Source: Phytoseiulus persimilis
Taxonomy: Eukaryota; Arthropoda; Arachnida; Mesostigmata; Phytoseiidae
Length of the DNA stretch: 64,000 nt
Assembly: GCA_037576195.1 (NCBI GenBank)
Contig: CM075102.1
Coordinates: 40,234,745 to 40,298,744, forward strand
Direction of reading: 5' to 3'
This document shows positions 1 to 12,518 of this stretch, one piece after another (the stretch's first letter is position 1; every line of letters begins with the position of its first letter). The translations under genes were made by a program, and so were the position numbers. The notes under the pieces are model-generated. The model worked only from the letters and a program-made list of their open reading frames with translations, did no database searches and had not been told where the DNA came from.

Positions 1-3000
1 CACATCAGTCACTAATTCAGGGTCGAAAACTCGAGCCACCAATCAAGAACAGGGGGGTCAATCCGCGCTGGAAAGCAGGAGAACCCTTTTTTTTCGGAAT
101 TTCGGACCTCCCTAGAAAAAAAAACACGGGCCCATTCAAGACGATCAACTGCGGGCCTGAACATGACCCACCATGGACTGCCAAATGGGCACCTTCTCAT
201 TCAAATCTGGGTGTTACACTTCGTAGAGTCCCCTTGTGATTTTAATTCAACCACGTGGAAAGCAAAGCGACCACGGATCTCTAAGGTCGGTTCCACAGAC
301 ATGTTTCACGTCCCGGAGCAATCTAGATCACGAATTCTGCCGCGTGTTAGCAACGGGTTTTCATTATACCATTAATGCTAGGATGATTCTCGCCAGAAGT
401 TCCCCTCTGTTGCTGATCAACAGACTATCTCTGGCTTGAGACCTTCAACCGCTGAGACTTAGCAATTTGACTGATTCAATGCGGACTTGATTTCTACGAA
501 ATTGGAGAATAAACTTCTTCATTGTTGGTGTTCACGCCAAAGACAAATGATTTCAACTGACTCGTGTTTCAGCCATGCGTGGTCTGAGTCACCCGAGAAC
601 GCATGGTTTCCCGACGCTGCCTTCATTGAATCTCTTCCCCAGCCTACTCGGGAACGAGCTTCAGACGTTTTGCCCGGTACCCCTTGGTCACTCCCACGTT
701 TGATCATCATCGTCGGAGATACTTCTCACGGAGACACGTCTCGCATCTGGTACTGTGCGACGTTCGCACGCTGACCGAGGTCCTACTCACTCACCGGTCG
801 AGAGACTTCACTTTTACAATCGATTCCGAAGCAAAGGGCAACCATAACGACTGCGAGCACACCGAGGCACTGCGACCATCCGCAATGCCATCACAACCAC
901 ACTGACATTCTGAGTAAATTCTGCACTGGACACACTACGCGACAAAACACGTCGTGGACCCACACGAGCGGCCACATCCATCAGAGCCAGCACAATCAAT
1001 GGATTTTTTTGCAATTCTGATTCACTACATTACACTTGCGCAAATGGGCTGCCTCCGGAGTGTAGGTCAGTTCCATTCCAGGGGTGAATTTTCCTGCGTC
1101 CACAAATCACTTCGGGTGTTCCTCCATTGTCCCAGGATTTTCTACGTCTTTCTCAGGCTTTCTGATGTTCAATCGAGGGAAGTCCGACTCGCTACGTAAT
1201 TTGCAGCTGGGGGTGTTTCGCTCCCTCACATTCCCGAATCACGTGTTTGTCGATTGCCTGGACTCCTTTTCGAGCGCATCTCATTCCGATGGGAGGATCA
1301 CAGAAGTTTTTTCGGCTCTTTGTGCTGAGCATCCTTACTGTGGCTAGGTAACAAGGGCCAACAGGCGGCCGTTCCACGAGTTATCGTGCAATGCCTACCG
1401 CCTCGAGCTCTGGAATCAGGCTTCCTTCGCTGCTCTCAGCCTCGAGAAGAGGTGTTGCACCCTCATATCCGAGGCTCCTGAACCCTACCAACGAGCCAAC
1501 ACATGCTAACGCCACATTTCGTGGCTTTTGGGGAGCTGGGGCGCGGCTCGCAAGTTCTTGGAAGGGGAAGCTTCCGGAATATCTGAGAATAAACTGGTGC
1601 CGAACGGCCCGAGTCGATGATATCCGTTGAGATGTAGCACGCGAGAACGGATGCATCCGAAATCCAGAAATCTACGACCCCCCCTCCCCTTGAGACACTC
1701 CTGGTCCCGCCACTGCCTTGCAGTTCTCTCCTAGAATTCGACCCCATAGGTAACCATAAGGCTTCGCTAACTCTCTCAATCACACCCCATGTAACCATTC
1801 CCCACACCAGAATAAAGTACGGTTCATCTGTACGCCGTACGATCTCCTCATTGCTGACGTATCAGCGTCCGCGAGTTGAATCTGCCTGTGCACGGAGCCT
1901 TCTAGCTTCTTGTGTGCCACTGAAGACGAATTTCCTCTTCAACAGTATCCGCTGGAAAATTCATTGATTTAGATCAGTGGTTCCCTACCATTTTCGTCCC
2001 ATAGCCCCTCCACCGTATGTTGTCACGTCTCGTGGCTCCCTTGGTGGCGAAATCGTGGTAAAATATGTTCTGCGGTAACTTTTTCGCAGAAACTTATCGC
2101 ACTGAATTGGTGAAATTAATGGTCTGAAGAGGGCCATTCGTTCTTTAATTACTATCTATGAATCGGATAGGTGTTGTAATTATGGCACGATCGAGAATGA
2201 GGACTTTCCGAAGGGGAGGACGCAGGATATTTCTTCCGGCGTCTTGGCCCCCGTGCAGATCGCCACAGCCCACGTTGGGAATCACTGATTCAGACGAAAG
2301 CAGAGAATGCAGAGACTCCCTCTCTGGACCCGCGCTCGTGGAACAAAAGGATAGCTCCCAGGCTGGCGAGATCTGTCCATCATTCCGCGATGCTGGAATG
2401 TGAAAAGTCATTTCCCGGCACCTAAAAACTTTGCTCCGATCCCGAGTCCACCCGAAATCCATAAGTCTAGTTGATAGAATCATGGTTGATATAAGGCGAC
2501 GTAATCATGTTTTTTTCCGAATCTCCATTGTTCCAATGATCCCATGATGCCGTAGTTTTCGGTTGTTTCCGGATCACGCAGTGAGAACCCATGGCAAAGG
2601 AAAGTGGGCAAGAACCGCAACCGCTCCATCGCAGGAGGATCCGCCTCCCACTGCGATATCATTAATTTGTTACTAAGAGTACCGCATAGCAAACGAACCA
2701 ACGTCAGGAGAGAACCTGCCTCTCCACGGGTTTCCTCAAAGCAGAACGGCACCCAACGTGTAAGGTCCCTATCGATTCTTGAATCACCCATTTCAATGAA
2801 ATGAAAGGAGAAACAGGAAGCTTTGAAGAAGCTCGAAGACACGCGCAGTCAAGGAACACATTGAGTCAAACCTCGAGAGATCTGTGTTCCGTTATGAATG
2901 TTGCTGGCTGGGATTGCGCGGTATGGCCTCAAAACTCACACGGGAGAAGAACTCCCGGAACTCGGGAGTTCAGGAGCCGAGGCCACGTTCTTGAGCCCAA

Positions 3001-4914
3001 CCTCTGTCTGAGTGGAGTCATTCCACCGTTCCCACATGTCGAACGGAGAGTGTACTCGAGAGGCGCTCTGGTTCCTCCAATAGTTGAGATGCGATCACCG
3101 GAGGAATCCAGACGACGCGACCGTATGTCGAGTAACTAGTAAAACATTGTTCTCTCAGGATGTAGAACAACTATTCTGATTTTCCTTTGTTATCCCATGG
3201 TTCGCACAGCCGGAGAATTCGACGGCCGTCAACAACGACAAGCATCGACCTTGTGAATTTGGCAATGAGCTTCCTCTTGACGGCGCTTTTGTCAAAGACG
3301 GAACCTCCGGAAATCTACAGGGACGCTGTATCTCCACCATGCCTCCACTGCTGTATCTCACAGCAGTGGATGCTGCGTTTTTCCGGTTAACGTGCCACGG
3401 AGTTCCGGCTGGAAAGTCGCTATCGAGCCACGAAAAATCGTATGAATAGCAGCTATGAAATTGGTGCGGTGGAAAGCGGAGAGCGGAAAAATGAACGTCG
3501 TCGTAGCCATGTCTTGCGTAGTCGGAACCGCGCCGAACACCAGCTTCCAGCGAGCTCCCCCGCGCCTTGATCATCGGAACCAAACCAGTCTGACTGGAAA
3601 TCGCTCATTTCTGGGGATCAATGAGAGCCTTCGTGCAGAGCTCGGACTCAAAACGTAGTGCGTCGATGACTGAACCCTGAAGTTTCCCCTGACCGGCGCT
3701 GCTCCCCAACCTAGAGACATGGGCACAGGGTAGAAACGAGGGAACCCTGGCATCTCCGTCCCGCTCGCGGTAACTCGCGCTCATCAAGTTTCTAACCGTT
3801 CTGGGCAGTGGGGATTTCTCGCCCTAAACGGTCGGTTCGGGAGCGCTGCCGCCTTATTTCGATAAGCCTCTCCCCCTCCGCGATAGGGCGTTGCGCAGTC
3901 CGCAAGCTCATTCATCGGCCTCCAACTCGCGAGGCGTCTCATTCTGACCGAACCTTTCAGAACTCCGTCCCCGGGAGGAGTACCGCCTTCTTTGGACCGC
4001 CGCGCAGTTACCAGCCTTGTTTGACGCGCCTCCAGAAGTCTGTTTACTCAGCGTCTCGATGCCCCTTGGTCAAGTTCTGGAATGAGTTCCACGCTCTCGG
4101 GATTGAATCTTCCACCTGGACTCCGCATGCTTGAAGCAGATCTGCATGGGAGTTCGACCACACGAATATATCGAAACGGTTTCATAACGAATTGAGCAGT
4201 TCAACTATTTTTCTTCAACTGAAAACTCTGCTCTCATACACAGCGGCTTGTTGTGAAACGTGGGAGCGGCATCCTCATCTCCATTGTCACAAATGTCTTC
4301 CATGACGGCTCGGATCGAATTCTCGAAACAATGTCTTCAACCCTCAGCCGCTCTTCGACGATGATTCCGACGCAGAACTATATATGGACTCTGCATGTTC
4401 TGGATATGCCCGCAGAAAAGCTAATCTGGGGGAACTACGAGGGAAAAATTCCCGGTCACAGCTGGAATGCTCGTACGATTTCGGTCCGATTCTTGTAACC
4501 GGAAGAAGTCGAGAGAAAACACATTCTCGTAGCCGCCTGAGAGGCGCGCCGCACGGCGGCGGTATCACCTCGGCTGCCGGTAAAATCGAACGTGTGACTG
4601 GACTCTACCGACAAGACGCTGCTGCTGCAGTGTTCCCCCAGTTTTCAAGGATTCGATCGCTTTCTGTGTATTGTCTTTCTTCTCAGGGTGAGCACTATGT
4701 TATACTCGGGTCAATGTACATCTCGGCGATCCACGATGAGCCGAAGACAGCGACGGACCGATATTCGCTTTTCCCCTGCAGCTTTCGAAACCGCCAAAAC
4801 AAAAACATATTAACCGGTAAACGATCGAAGAATGTTCCGAAGCCTGAAAACCTCTTCGATTGATTCAGGTGTCTGGGAACTCGAGTGAGGGACAACTCCC
4901 GTGATTGGACAACC
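1..4914. other. No supported gene; 5' flank of the PHF10-like gene
   Basis: I see no protein family, RNA gene or convincing repeat here. Open frames are short (the longest is about 140 codons on the minus strand near 3155-3583), lack recognisable domains and do not chain through splice sites. The last part is probably the 5' UTR and promoter of the PHF10-like gene: a splice-acceptor-like CAG ends at 4868, about 46 bases before that gene's first usable ATG, so an upstream non-coding exon is likely. Confidence 0.5.
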
Positions 4915-7167
4915 ATGGAAACCTCGGGTACTTTCTTGCCACCTCGAGAAAGATCTCCTCAGAAACCGCCTCCAGCGCCTTTCATTGAAGAAGAAACTCG
5001 GAGTTCGTTTACCGACCAACCCACGAATCCCCCCTTCCCTGTTGTTCTCGATGAAGGTGGAACACCCTCCCAGAGCCTTGACGGCACAGATGATTCGAAG
5101 AGTGGCAAAACGAGGAAAAAACTCAAATGCATCGATCAGCATATAGCAGAGCAGGCACTCGGTGAGTTCCCAACTACTTCTCTATACTAGTTGTGAGGGA
5201 TGGCGAGAGAATAGAAGGCTGGTGAGATCTCCATTGATTGCAAGCACGATTCAGTACTCACTCTCGAATATTTTGTTGTTGCAGCTCGACACGACATTCT
5301 GATGGAACATGAGTGGCCGCCTCAGTCCGGTCATACGTGGGTTCTTCAAGATAACCTCGGAGAGTTCGTGGGCATTAAGAACATAAAGCGCCGATACCCC
5401 GAGATAACTCGGCGGAGCATTGAAGCTCACGAACGCGATTTTCTGCGAGCGAGGAATTATGTCACCGACATGCAATGTGACCTGGGCCTGACAGCGTTGA
5501 GGTGTGTGAGGGTATCAGCTTATGATACAAATTGTTCCATAGAGATCGGAACGAGATTCGAAAACTTAAGGAAGCGAGATGTGGTTCCCAGATTAAATCT
5601 TCTCGCAACTTGAAAATCTCCAGGTCCGACGAAGTAGGCGAACTGATAGCTCGGGAGTTCCCGGAGAAGTTCCAAGAGTGGGAAAATCAGAGAAAAGAAC
5701 GAGCGAAGAAGTTACTACAGGAGCGGAAGAATCAACTCAACGCCCCGCCCGCCCAGATAGATAAAGCGAAAATGGCGGAAATAGGCAAGAAAGCTATTGA
5801 GGCGGTCTACGAATACAACATCCGATTGAATACTGAGCGTATCGAGGAGCGAAGCTGCATATTCGATCTTCAAACACACACTTTGTTGTACCCGGCCCAG
5901 CGGCGGAAAGTTTTCGCGAAACCGAAGCTTGGGAAATACCCCGTGTCCATCATCCCTGGGCAGTATCAAGATTACTACAGGTCAGTCGGAGGCACGTGAC
6001 GTGATGCACATCCGGGATGGTCTGATCGGTGCTACTCAAGTTTTCATTTGATGTGAGCCCCGACCGAGATCCAGGAATACAGAACTCACCTGTTTCCAGG
6101 GCCTACACGCCGCATGAATTGAAATATCTTCCACTTGGTACTGTTCTATATGGACCTGTTACTGAAATCAACAAGAACATGCTTGACAAACTCGCCGAAG
6201 AAGCAAAACTGGAGGAGGAAGACGACGACGCGGAATGTTCGAACTCTGAATGCGACGAAGACTGCCACGCCAGTGAGGAGAGTGAGGAAGAAGAGATACC
6301 TGACGAGACCGGTTCGAATATTCGTGAGAATTGGTACGAAACCACCGTTCAAAGGAAGCTCATGTGCAAAAACTGCGATCAGGATTTGCCAGGGCTGATG
6401 TTCCGTTGTTGCGATTGTAAGAAGTGGTCGCATCTCCGGTGTCTCGAACTCCCGTCCGCCGAACCCGAATACCTTAAAAAGTACCCTTGGCAATGCATGG
6501 AGTGCAAAACATGTTTCGTATGCAAGCGGCCGGATCACGAGGATCAGATGATTTGTTGTGACCAGTGCGATCGAGGCCACCACACTTTCTGCGTGGGCCT
6601 GTGGAAGCTGCCGCCGGGTGGATGGGTGTGCCGGCACTGCGGAGAGTGTTTCCAATGTGGGGTCTACAAGCCCGACTGGTACGAGGAGGACGAGGAAGCT
6701 CAGTGGGTGAGTCATAACAGGAATTGATTGGTTTCGAGTGAGTCATTTTACTCCTGACATGAAAGTCTCTGGAATCTGTGTTCCTCGGAACCGAGTTTAT
6801 ACGTGCATTGTCGCTTTTGCAGGTTCACGAATACAAACGAGGTCCAATGTCCGTTAAAGAGAAACGGAAAGTATATCAGATCTATTGCACGAAGTGCAGG
6901 CTCCCAAAGCCGCGGAAACCACGGCCGTCGCATTTGAATCCCAAAGGAGACGGCGAGGAGGATGACATCATCGAGGACCATGAAATGGTCGATAATGACG
7001 ATGAAAGCAAAGACGAGGTTAAACTCGAAGTCAAAGACGACGTGAAGGAGGAGATCAAGGATGAAGTCAAAGGAGTCGTGAGAGGACCAGGTAGACCGCG
7101 GCGAAGCACCAGAGGGAGAGGTCGTAGAACATTTCACGACCATGATACAACAATGCAGGAGAGTTAA
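4915..7167 (+). CDS. PHF10: PHF10/BAF45a-like SAY and double-PHD-finger protein, 5 exons
   Basis: This is a subunit of SWI/SNF (PBAF-type) chromatin remodelling complexes that reads histone tails in the nucleus. Coding exons are 4915-5161, 5285-5501, 5624-5980, 6100-6706 and 6823-7167; every intron is GT-AG, 116-123 bp, and phases match, giving 590 residues (human PHF10 is about 500). Residues about 85-175 match the SAY domain (EHEWPPQSGHTWVLQ, CDLGLTALRSDEV). An acidic Glu/Asp stretch follows. Two PHD fingers lie at about 363-415 and 413-460, with the expected Cys/His ligands (CKNC, CCDC, CMEC, CCDQCDRG, CRHC). The C-terminus has a Lys/Glu/Val repeat and an AT-hook-like GRPRRSTRGRGRR. I chose the first in-frame ATG after the probable 5' UTR splice acceptor at 4868. 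An extra upstream coding exon is possible. The family assignment is secure from SAY plus tandem PHDs. Confidence 0.93.
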
Positions 7168-7179
7168 ATTTGTATCTTC

Positions 7180-7185
7180 AATAAA
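7180..7185 (+). promoter_or_regulatory. Polyadenylation signal of the PHF10-like gene
   Basis: An AATAAA hexamer begins 13 bases after the TAA stop, implying a very short 3' UTR. The next gene is convergent and its own signal on the other strand is about 300 bp away. Confidence 0.75.
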
Positions 7186-7482
7186 TAGCATAAGCAGACT
7201 ACTCCGTATCCAATGGTGCCAAAGCGTTCGGAAAAGTCGATATTCGATCAAGAGGGTCAACGAGATCGCTCTGAAGTAGTCGACCGACTTTCATCCCCTT
7301 CGTTCATTGTTATGGCTGGTTATGGGGGTGGCGTTGAGATGGATTTAGAATAGCTGGAGGGAGTGTGCTGCGGAGGCTTTGAATCAACAACCTTATCTAT
7401 ACGGGTGAGACGTCATCCTGTATTGGATTGAAAATCTGAGCTCCAGTATCCGGTGCGTTATCATAAATAATGGATGATTATA

Positions 7483-7488
7483 TTTATT
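7483..7488 (-). promoter_or_regulatory. Polyadenylation signal of the SLC37A-like gene
   Basis: TTTATT on the plus strand reads AATAAA on the minus strand. It lies 388 bases downstream of the stop of the SLC37A-like gene and is the first such hexamer I see on that strand in the intergenic gap. Confidence 0.55.
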
Positions 7489-7875
7489 GCCATCTAGATG
7501 ATATTACAGTTATGTACAATGAGAAATTGCAAGACGATGTTGCTCTCATATCTCCCAGATCCATGTCGTTCCTTTCCCCAACCAGCATCGCTAAAACCAG
7601 CTCATTCACACACAAGAGTGGGCGTGTTCGTGTTCCCATTCCCAGATGAGCGGATCTCATCCAACATATTTCCATCGATTAAACATTAGACCGAGCCCTC
7701 CTGCACCGCTTTCAGGTGAGGACCTGCAGGAGTTTTCTTTGGGCATACATGACTCTAGGAACTATCCAGCAGACGCCGATTTCCCGTTCCCTACGAAATC
7801 AACCTTCCGATCACAAGTCTTTTGAGCGCCTACAACGAACCTCCTGCTTCAGAAGAAACAACCGTCAGCATGTTC

Positions 7876-10800
7876 TTATTGCATGTCAACGGGGTCTTTT
7901 CTGCGTCGCATTCTGGCAATTTCTCTGACAGTGATCCTGAGGAGACAGATGAGAGCCAGCAAATTCGAGATCATGACCATGAGGAACACAGCCAGCCAAT
8001 TGGGCAAGGCGTTCCTTAGGACTGCGGCGAAGAGAGGTCCGAGGGCTGCTCCGACCGATCCAGTTCCGTCGATGATCGCGGTGACAGTTGCCAAGGCGTT
8101 GCTCTTCCTGTTAATTGATTTGTGACAACCCAACTCTGCCGAGACCGCCGTTGTGATCAGAGCATACGGACCATTCACCTGTGAAGAGTTTCGTGTCACC
8201 AAATCAGTTTTTCCGTGGCACCCCGAAACTCGCAAATCATTGGACTCGAACTCCCTATCCTAAATTGCAACTCAAAATCCGAACTTACCAAGAAACCGGT
8301 GGCCAGGAGCAGAATCACATTAACGGCATAGTTGAAAGTCCCGTACAGCTTATAGATGAATAACATCGGTATGGCAGCAAATAGGAAGGCGACCGACACT
8401 GTTGCGCTCGCACCAGTCCTGGGGATTGTAAGAACTGATTGAGATCGCCTTAAACGCGCCGTTAGAATGGGGCAAACTGGGTGGATTCATGCATCTGTTC
8501 ATCCACGAGGGAAGCGCCGAGGCTCTCACCTATCTGAAAGATACCCGGCTAGGATGCCGCCGAAAATTCCGCCGATGTCGAACGCCGTTGACAACCTCGC
8601 TGATGATTGAGCGTCGTATCCAGTAGAGGATTCGAGATAGAGTGGGAGCCAGAACAAGAATGTGTAGGAAACCAGTTTTGCGAAGAACAGGGCGAACGAA
8701 AATTCAACGACGCCTGTAAGAAGAGATTTGCCGGGTGAGAAATCAATCCGGTGCGTCATTGTTCACAAGTCTCGAATTCAAAAAGTCTGTTTGTTAGATT
8801 ATTATCTATCGGTGACGTCGGGACTCTACCAGTGCATGGATATCGTTCGTAGTGATTTCCGCAGGGGATATTCGCGACTTCGATTAGCAATGATAGCAGC
8901 ATATTGTTGCCGACTCAAGTGCTCCATATCAAATCAGAAAGTTCCGTGGATCGATCGACGACGACCGAGATAAGGAGCAGCTGGCTCGTTCATGAAAGAG
9001 ACAGACCCCCGTTTGCGCACGCGCAGGGTTAGCGAAGTACATTCCTCTCCTCACCGCTCCTCTCGGAAAAGTTCATTCGTTCGAAGATTCGAGCAAGTCG
9101 CTGACTGTGATATCGGTGATAGTGTCGGAAGTATGGCTCATTTATGCTCGCGATCCCGAATTATTTTATCAGCTGCGAGCCCCTTCTGAAGAGTGAGGCT
9201 CTCAGGCCGATACGCTTGCACAGATCTCCGATGGAAGAACATCTTTTCAGGGGCACAACGGATGCCCGGTGTAAGATCCCGACACCCGAATTGTGGACCA
9301 TTCATTCAAAATGGCGACGACTTCATCCCTTGCCAGCAGTCACTGTTTCAGGATCCTTTGAAATCCAATCTCGGGTGGCCCAGATAGGAGACGCTCCGTC
9401 CGGCTGCACACTTCTATATTCGGAAAGTACTTTACAGTCCGTTTATTTTAGGCAGAATCCAAACAGACCTTTCCCGACTGACTTTGCGCCGTAATCAGGC
9501 GATGGCTTCGTAGCGAACCCTCAAACGTGAACTTTTGAGGGCGAAGAGAGAAGTTTTTGTCTTTGTCTCCAGAATCCTTGGAGAACGCCGCTCTCTCATA
9601 AGATGCGAGCGAAATCGGAAAATGGGCTCAGTTTTGAGGACGTCAACTTCACCAAGAATACTCGTTCCAGCGACGATCCGTGCCGAGCTCTAAATCAGTC
9701 TCCTCCAACTCCTAGTTTCTAGCTCTTTTCATGTTCAAGAGCTGAGCACGAGCCACACTACGACCACTTTCAGTTTCTGTTGGTCATGAACAGAAATATT
9801 CGGCCAGCCTTCAGATTCGCTTTCGACCGGTGACCTTGTTGCGGGACAGACTGTCGGCGGGACGTTTGACGTCAAACACGAGCGACAGATTTGGTTTAGC
9901 CGTGATTCCTCGAAAACTACCTCTGCTATATAGGTTGTAGGTTGTTCCCAATTCTGCGAATTCGGCAGCTAAAGCAAGCCAGCTGACCAACTTAAACCAA
10001 TGGTCTTCGTTCCCGCTTCAATGCAGCAACTTCTGGCGATTATCTACACGAGATGAGCGAGGGCATGGAATGCTGCCAGGCTGGACTGATGATGTCAACG
10101 GGGAGAATTCCCGCCGCTGCTCCATGAGACCGGGTTTGACAGCCTCGAGAAACGAGCTCCATAAAACTCCGAATGTGTGGTGCCATGGGGTTGGCAGAGT
10201 CCAGTTGGCACCGGTTCCGAACTCTCGAGATTGAAAGCCGTATCAAAAACACGCTTTGATATCTCAAAACAGCAGTTTTCTTCGGAATTGAGTGGTTATC
10301 CCTCTCTGTCTCAACACATCACCCTGAGAGACAGCTTCACAAAACTGTTTGTGATAGGAAATCAGCATTCTCAATAGTGATACGGGGTATACTCGGTCCC
10401 ACATCAGGAAACATCGTCGGGGAAGCCGATCGGCGTCGTTTTGTGGTCGCTTCAACGGTTCAAAGGTCGCTATCAGAGCGGGCTTTAGAGAAACCTACCT
10501 ACTTTGGTAGCAAAGTTCGCGCAGGAATCGATTCTCAGAAATTGTTAGTTATTCAATGCTGAAGCCTGGCAACGAGAGCGAATTCCGGAACGTCTTCGAG
10601 CTACCGGAATTCGGTAATTTTCGTGTGTAGGGTGTGGTTTCTCTTGAAGAAAACAGCGGGTACACGAATAAGTTCGACTCCCGAGTGAGTTCGACGCCTG
10701 TCCTCCTCTGCTCAGTTTTGGGAGGCTCCTCTTACGACTTTTCACGCCGCGTCATATCACGCTTCTAAGATCATAAAAGCTGTTTGTACAGGAGGAGAGC

Positions 10801-12518
10801 TGGGCAGTGCAGGCATTGATCGTTTAACGCTTCTCATCCATCCCTTCTGGTAGCTGTTTGAATGGTGACTGATGACTGAATTCTTATGTCTCGTTGCGAT
10901 GGTGCATATTCCATCGATCCGTTCAAGTGCCCCTTCATATACATATCTGTGAATTCATGGGAGATGGTCAACGAATTTAGCCCAGACTCCCTAGCTCTAT
11001 GCATTGACTATAACCCACAGCAAACTCTGCGGTCGATGGGTCGGCGTGTGCTATCCGTTACCACCGGCGGTGGAAGTGGATTGAGCTCTCCGTGTCAGGC
11101 TTCAGCTTCCAGGAAAATCGTCATATTTGCCGTGCCGCAGGAACTCGAAAACCATGTTAATTGCCAGAGCCGCCTTGCTCTCGGATCTCCCAGAAAGAGC
11201 CAGTATGAGATCGAGTGCACAGAGTGCGATTTACAGTTCAACGAAATGAGTCGGCAGAGCAAGATATTTTACCTCGACCGCGCAGATGTTCTTGCCTAAA
11301 GACAATCCTCATATTGCATATAGCGTCAGCTAGAAACCCAAGTTTTGAGAGGTTAGTTCGAGCGGAAAAACTCGACTCATGCAGACTCAGAGTCTCATGG
11401 AGGCTGAAATATTTGAGTCACAATGAATCATCTCAAGCCATAACCGCACACTGAGAAAAGAATATCCCCGCTAATATGCCGACGACATCCAATAAAACTC
11501 GACCAAACAAAAATACACTAGCCCTCCGTCTTTGCACCAGAAACCTGTTCGAAATGGTCACAATCCATTCCAAGAGAATTGATCCTGAAACTTGAAGTGG
11601 GAACTCACCTGGGATTGCAACGGCTCTGAAGAAGGATATCGCTTGCTTGTGATCGGGGGATGAATCCAATAAAGCAGTTCGCTCATCGTGCTCGACATCG
11701 CGCTGTCGAGACGTGCTGGCACGCGCAACGGTAGCCAATGAATCATCGTCCGTGGAATCCGAGCCGGCGGGACTCTCTCTGACAATGCCGACCTCTTCCG
11801 GAGCGGGTGGGACGAACAACAGAACGAACAGGCCTACCGCGCAACAGATCAGACCGGGGACAAAGAACGACAATCCCCAATTGTAATCGACGAACGTCCC
11901 GGCAATGAGTGCTCCGGCAATGTTTCCGAACGACGTGTGAGCGTTCCAAATCCCGAAAATCAGGCCTTTTTTACTTTTGCCATACCAGTTGCTCATGAGT
12001 GTAACAACGGCGGGCCATCCTGAGCTCTGGACGCCTCCAGAAACGATCTGCACAATAAGGTAGAACCAGAAAGAATGCACGTTCAGGGTATAGCCGATTC
12101 CGAAAGCGTACGTCATCAGGCCGGAGAGCATCATGCCCAACGACAGAAAGTATCGCAAGTTCATACGCTCTGCCACGAAACCAGACCCGAACATGCATAT
12201 CGCGTAGGAAAAGAGATACGCACTGTCCAGGTATCCGAAGTACGGACTGTCGCCCGAGAATGGTTCCCAGTCGCACCATGTGCTATTCTCGCTCAGGGGC
12301 ACTGTTCTGTTGATGATCGGCCGAGCAGTCGTACAGTTGCCATCGTGGTTCAACACGGCCTTGACTACTGCGATGGGTCTCCGAGTCATGTGATAACACA
12401 AATACGCTAGGAACGTTGACATAAGGACGAAGAACTTGTAACGTTGGAGTCGTGTGGCGGGATCCCATCGCGGGAGCACTTTCCACACCAGGCGAAGTCC
12501 GAGCGGAGGTGGGAACAT
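7876..12518 (-). CDS. SLC37A family sugar-phosphate/phosphate exchanger, 4 exons
   Basis: This is a major-facilitator transporter of the SLC37 (glucose-6-phosphate/phosphate antiporter) family, expected in endoplasmic reticulum or other endomembranes. Coding exons in transcript order are 12518-11609, 8713-8530, 8418-8289 and 8178-7876. All junctions are GT-AG and in phase, giving 508 residues, almost the length of human SLC37A2. Diagnostic stretches include the first membrane span with CYHMTRRPIAVVK, then FGYLDSAYLFSYA, a QSSGWPAVVTLMSNW motif, FVPPAPEEVG before the cytosolic loop, AKLVSYTFLFWLPLY, and VNGPYALITTAVSAELG with TAIIDGTGSVGAALGP near the end. Two luminal N-glycosylation sequons (NRT, NST) sit in the first large loop. 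The first intron (about 2.9 kb) is far longer than the others. SLC37A1/2/3 cannot be separated by eye; A2-like is my best guess. A GTGAGT just upstream of the ATG suggests 5' UTR splicing. Confidence 0.93.
8714..11608 (-). other. Large first intron of the SLC37A-like gene
   Basis: This 2.9-kb intron is bounded by GTGAGT at the 11608 side and CTTACAG at the 8714 side. I found no domain or repeat inside. A 137-codon plus-strand open frame at 10886-11299 has no recognisable features and I treat it as chance. Confidence 0.7.

Noticed and set aside
6146..6715. 189-codon minus-strand open frame
   Set aside because: It is antisense to the PHD exon of the PHF10-like gene; codon bias of the real gene leaves the opposite frame open.
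10886..11299. 137-codon ORF inside the SLC37A intron
   Set aside because: No domain, no splice partners and no polyadenylation signal; length is within chance for 64 kb.
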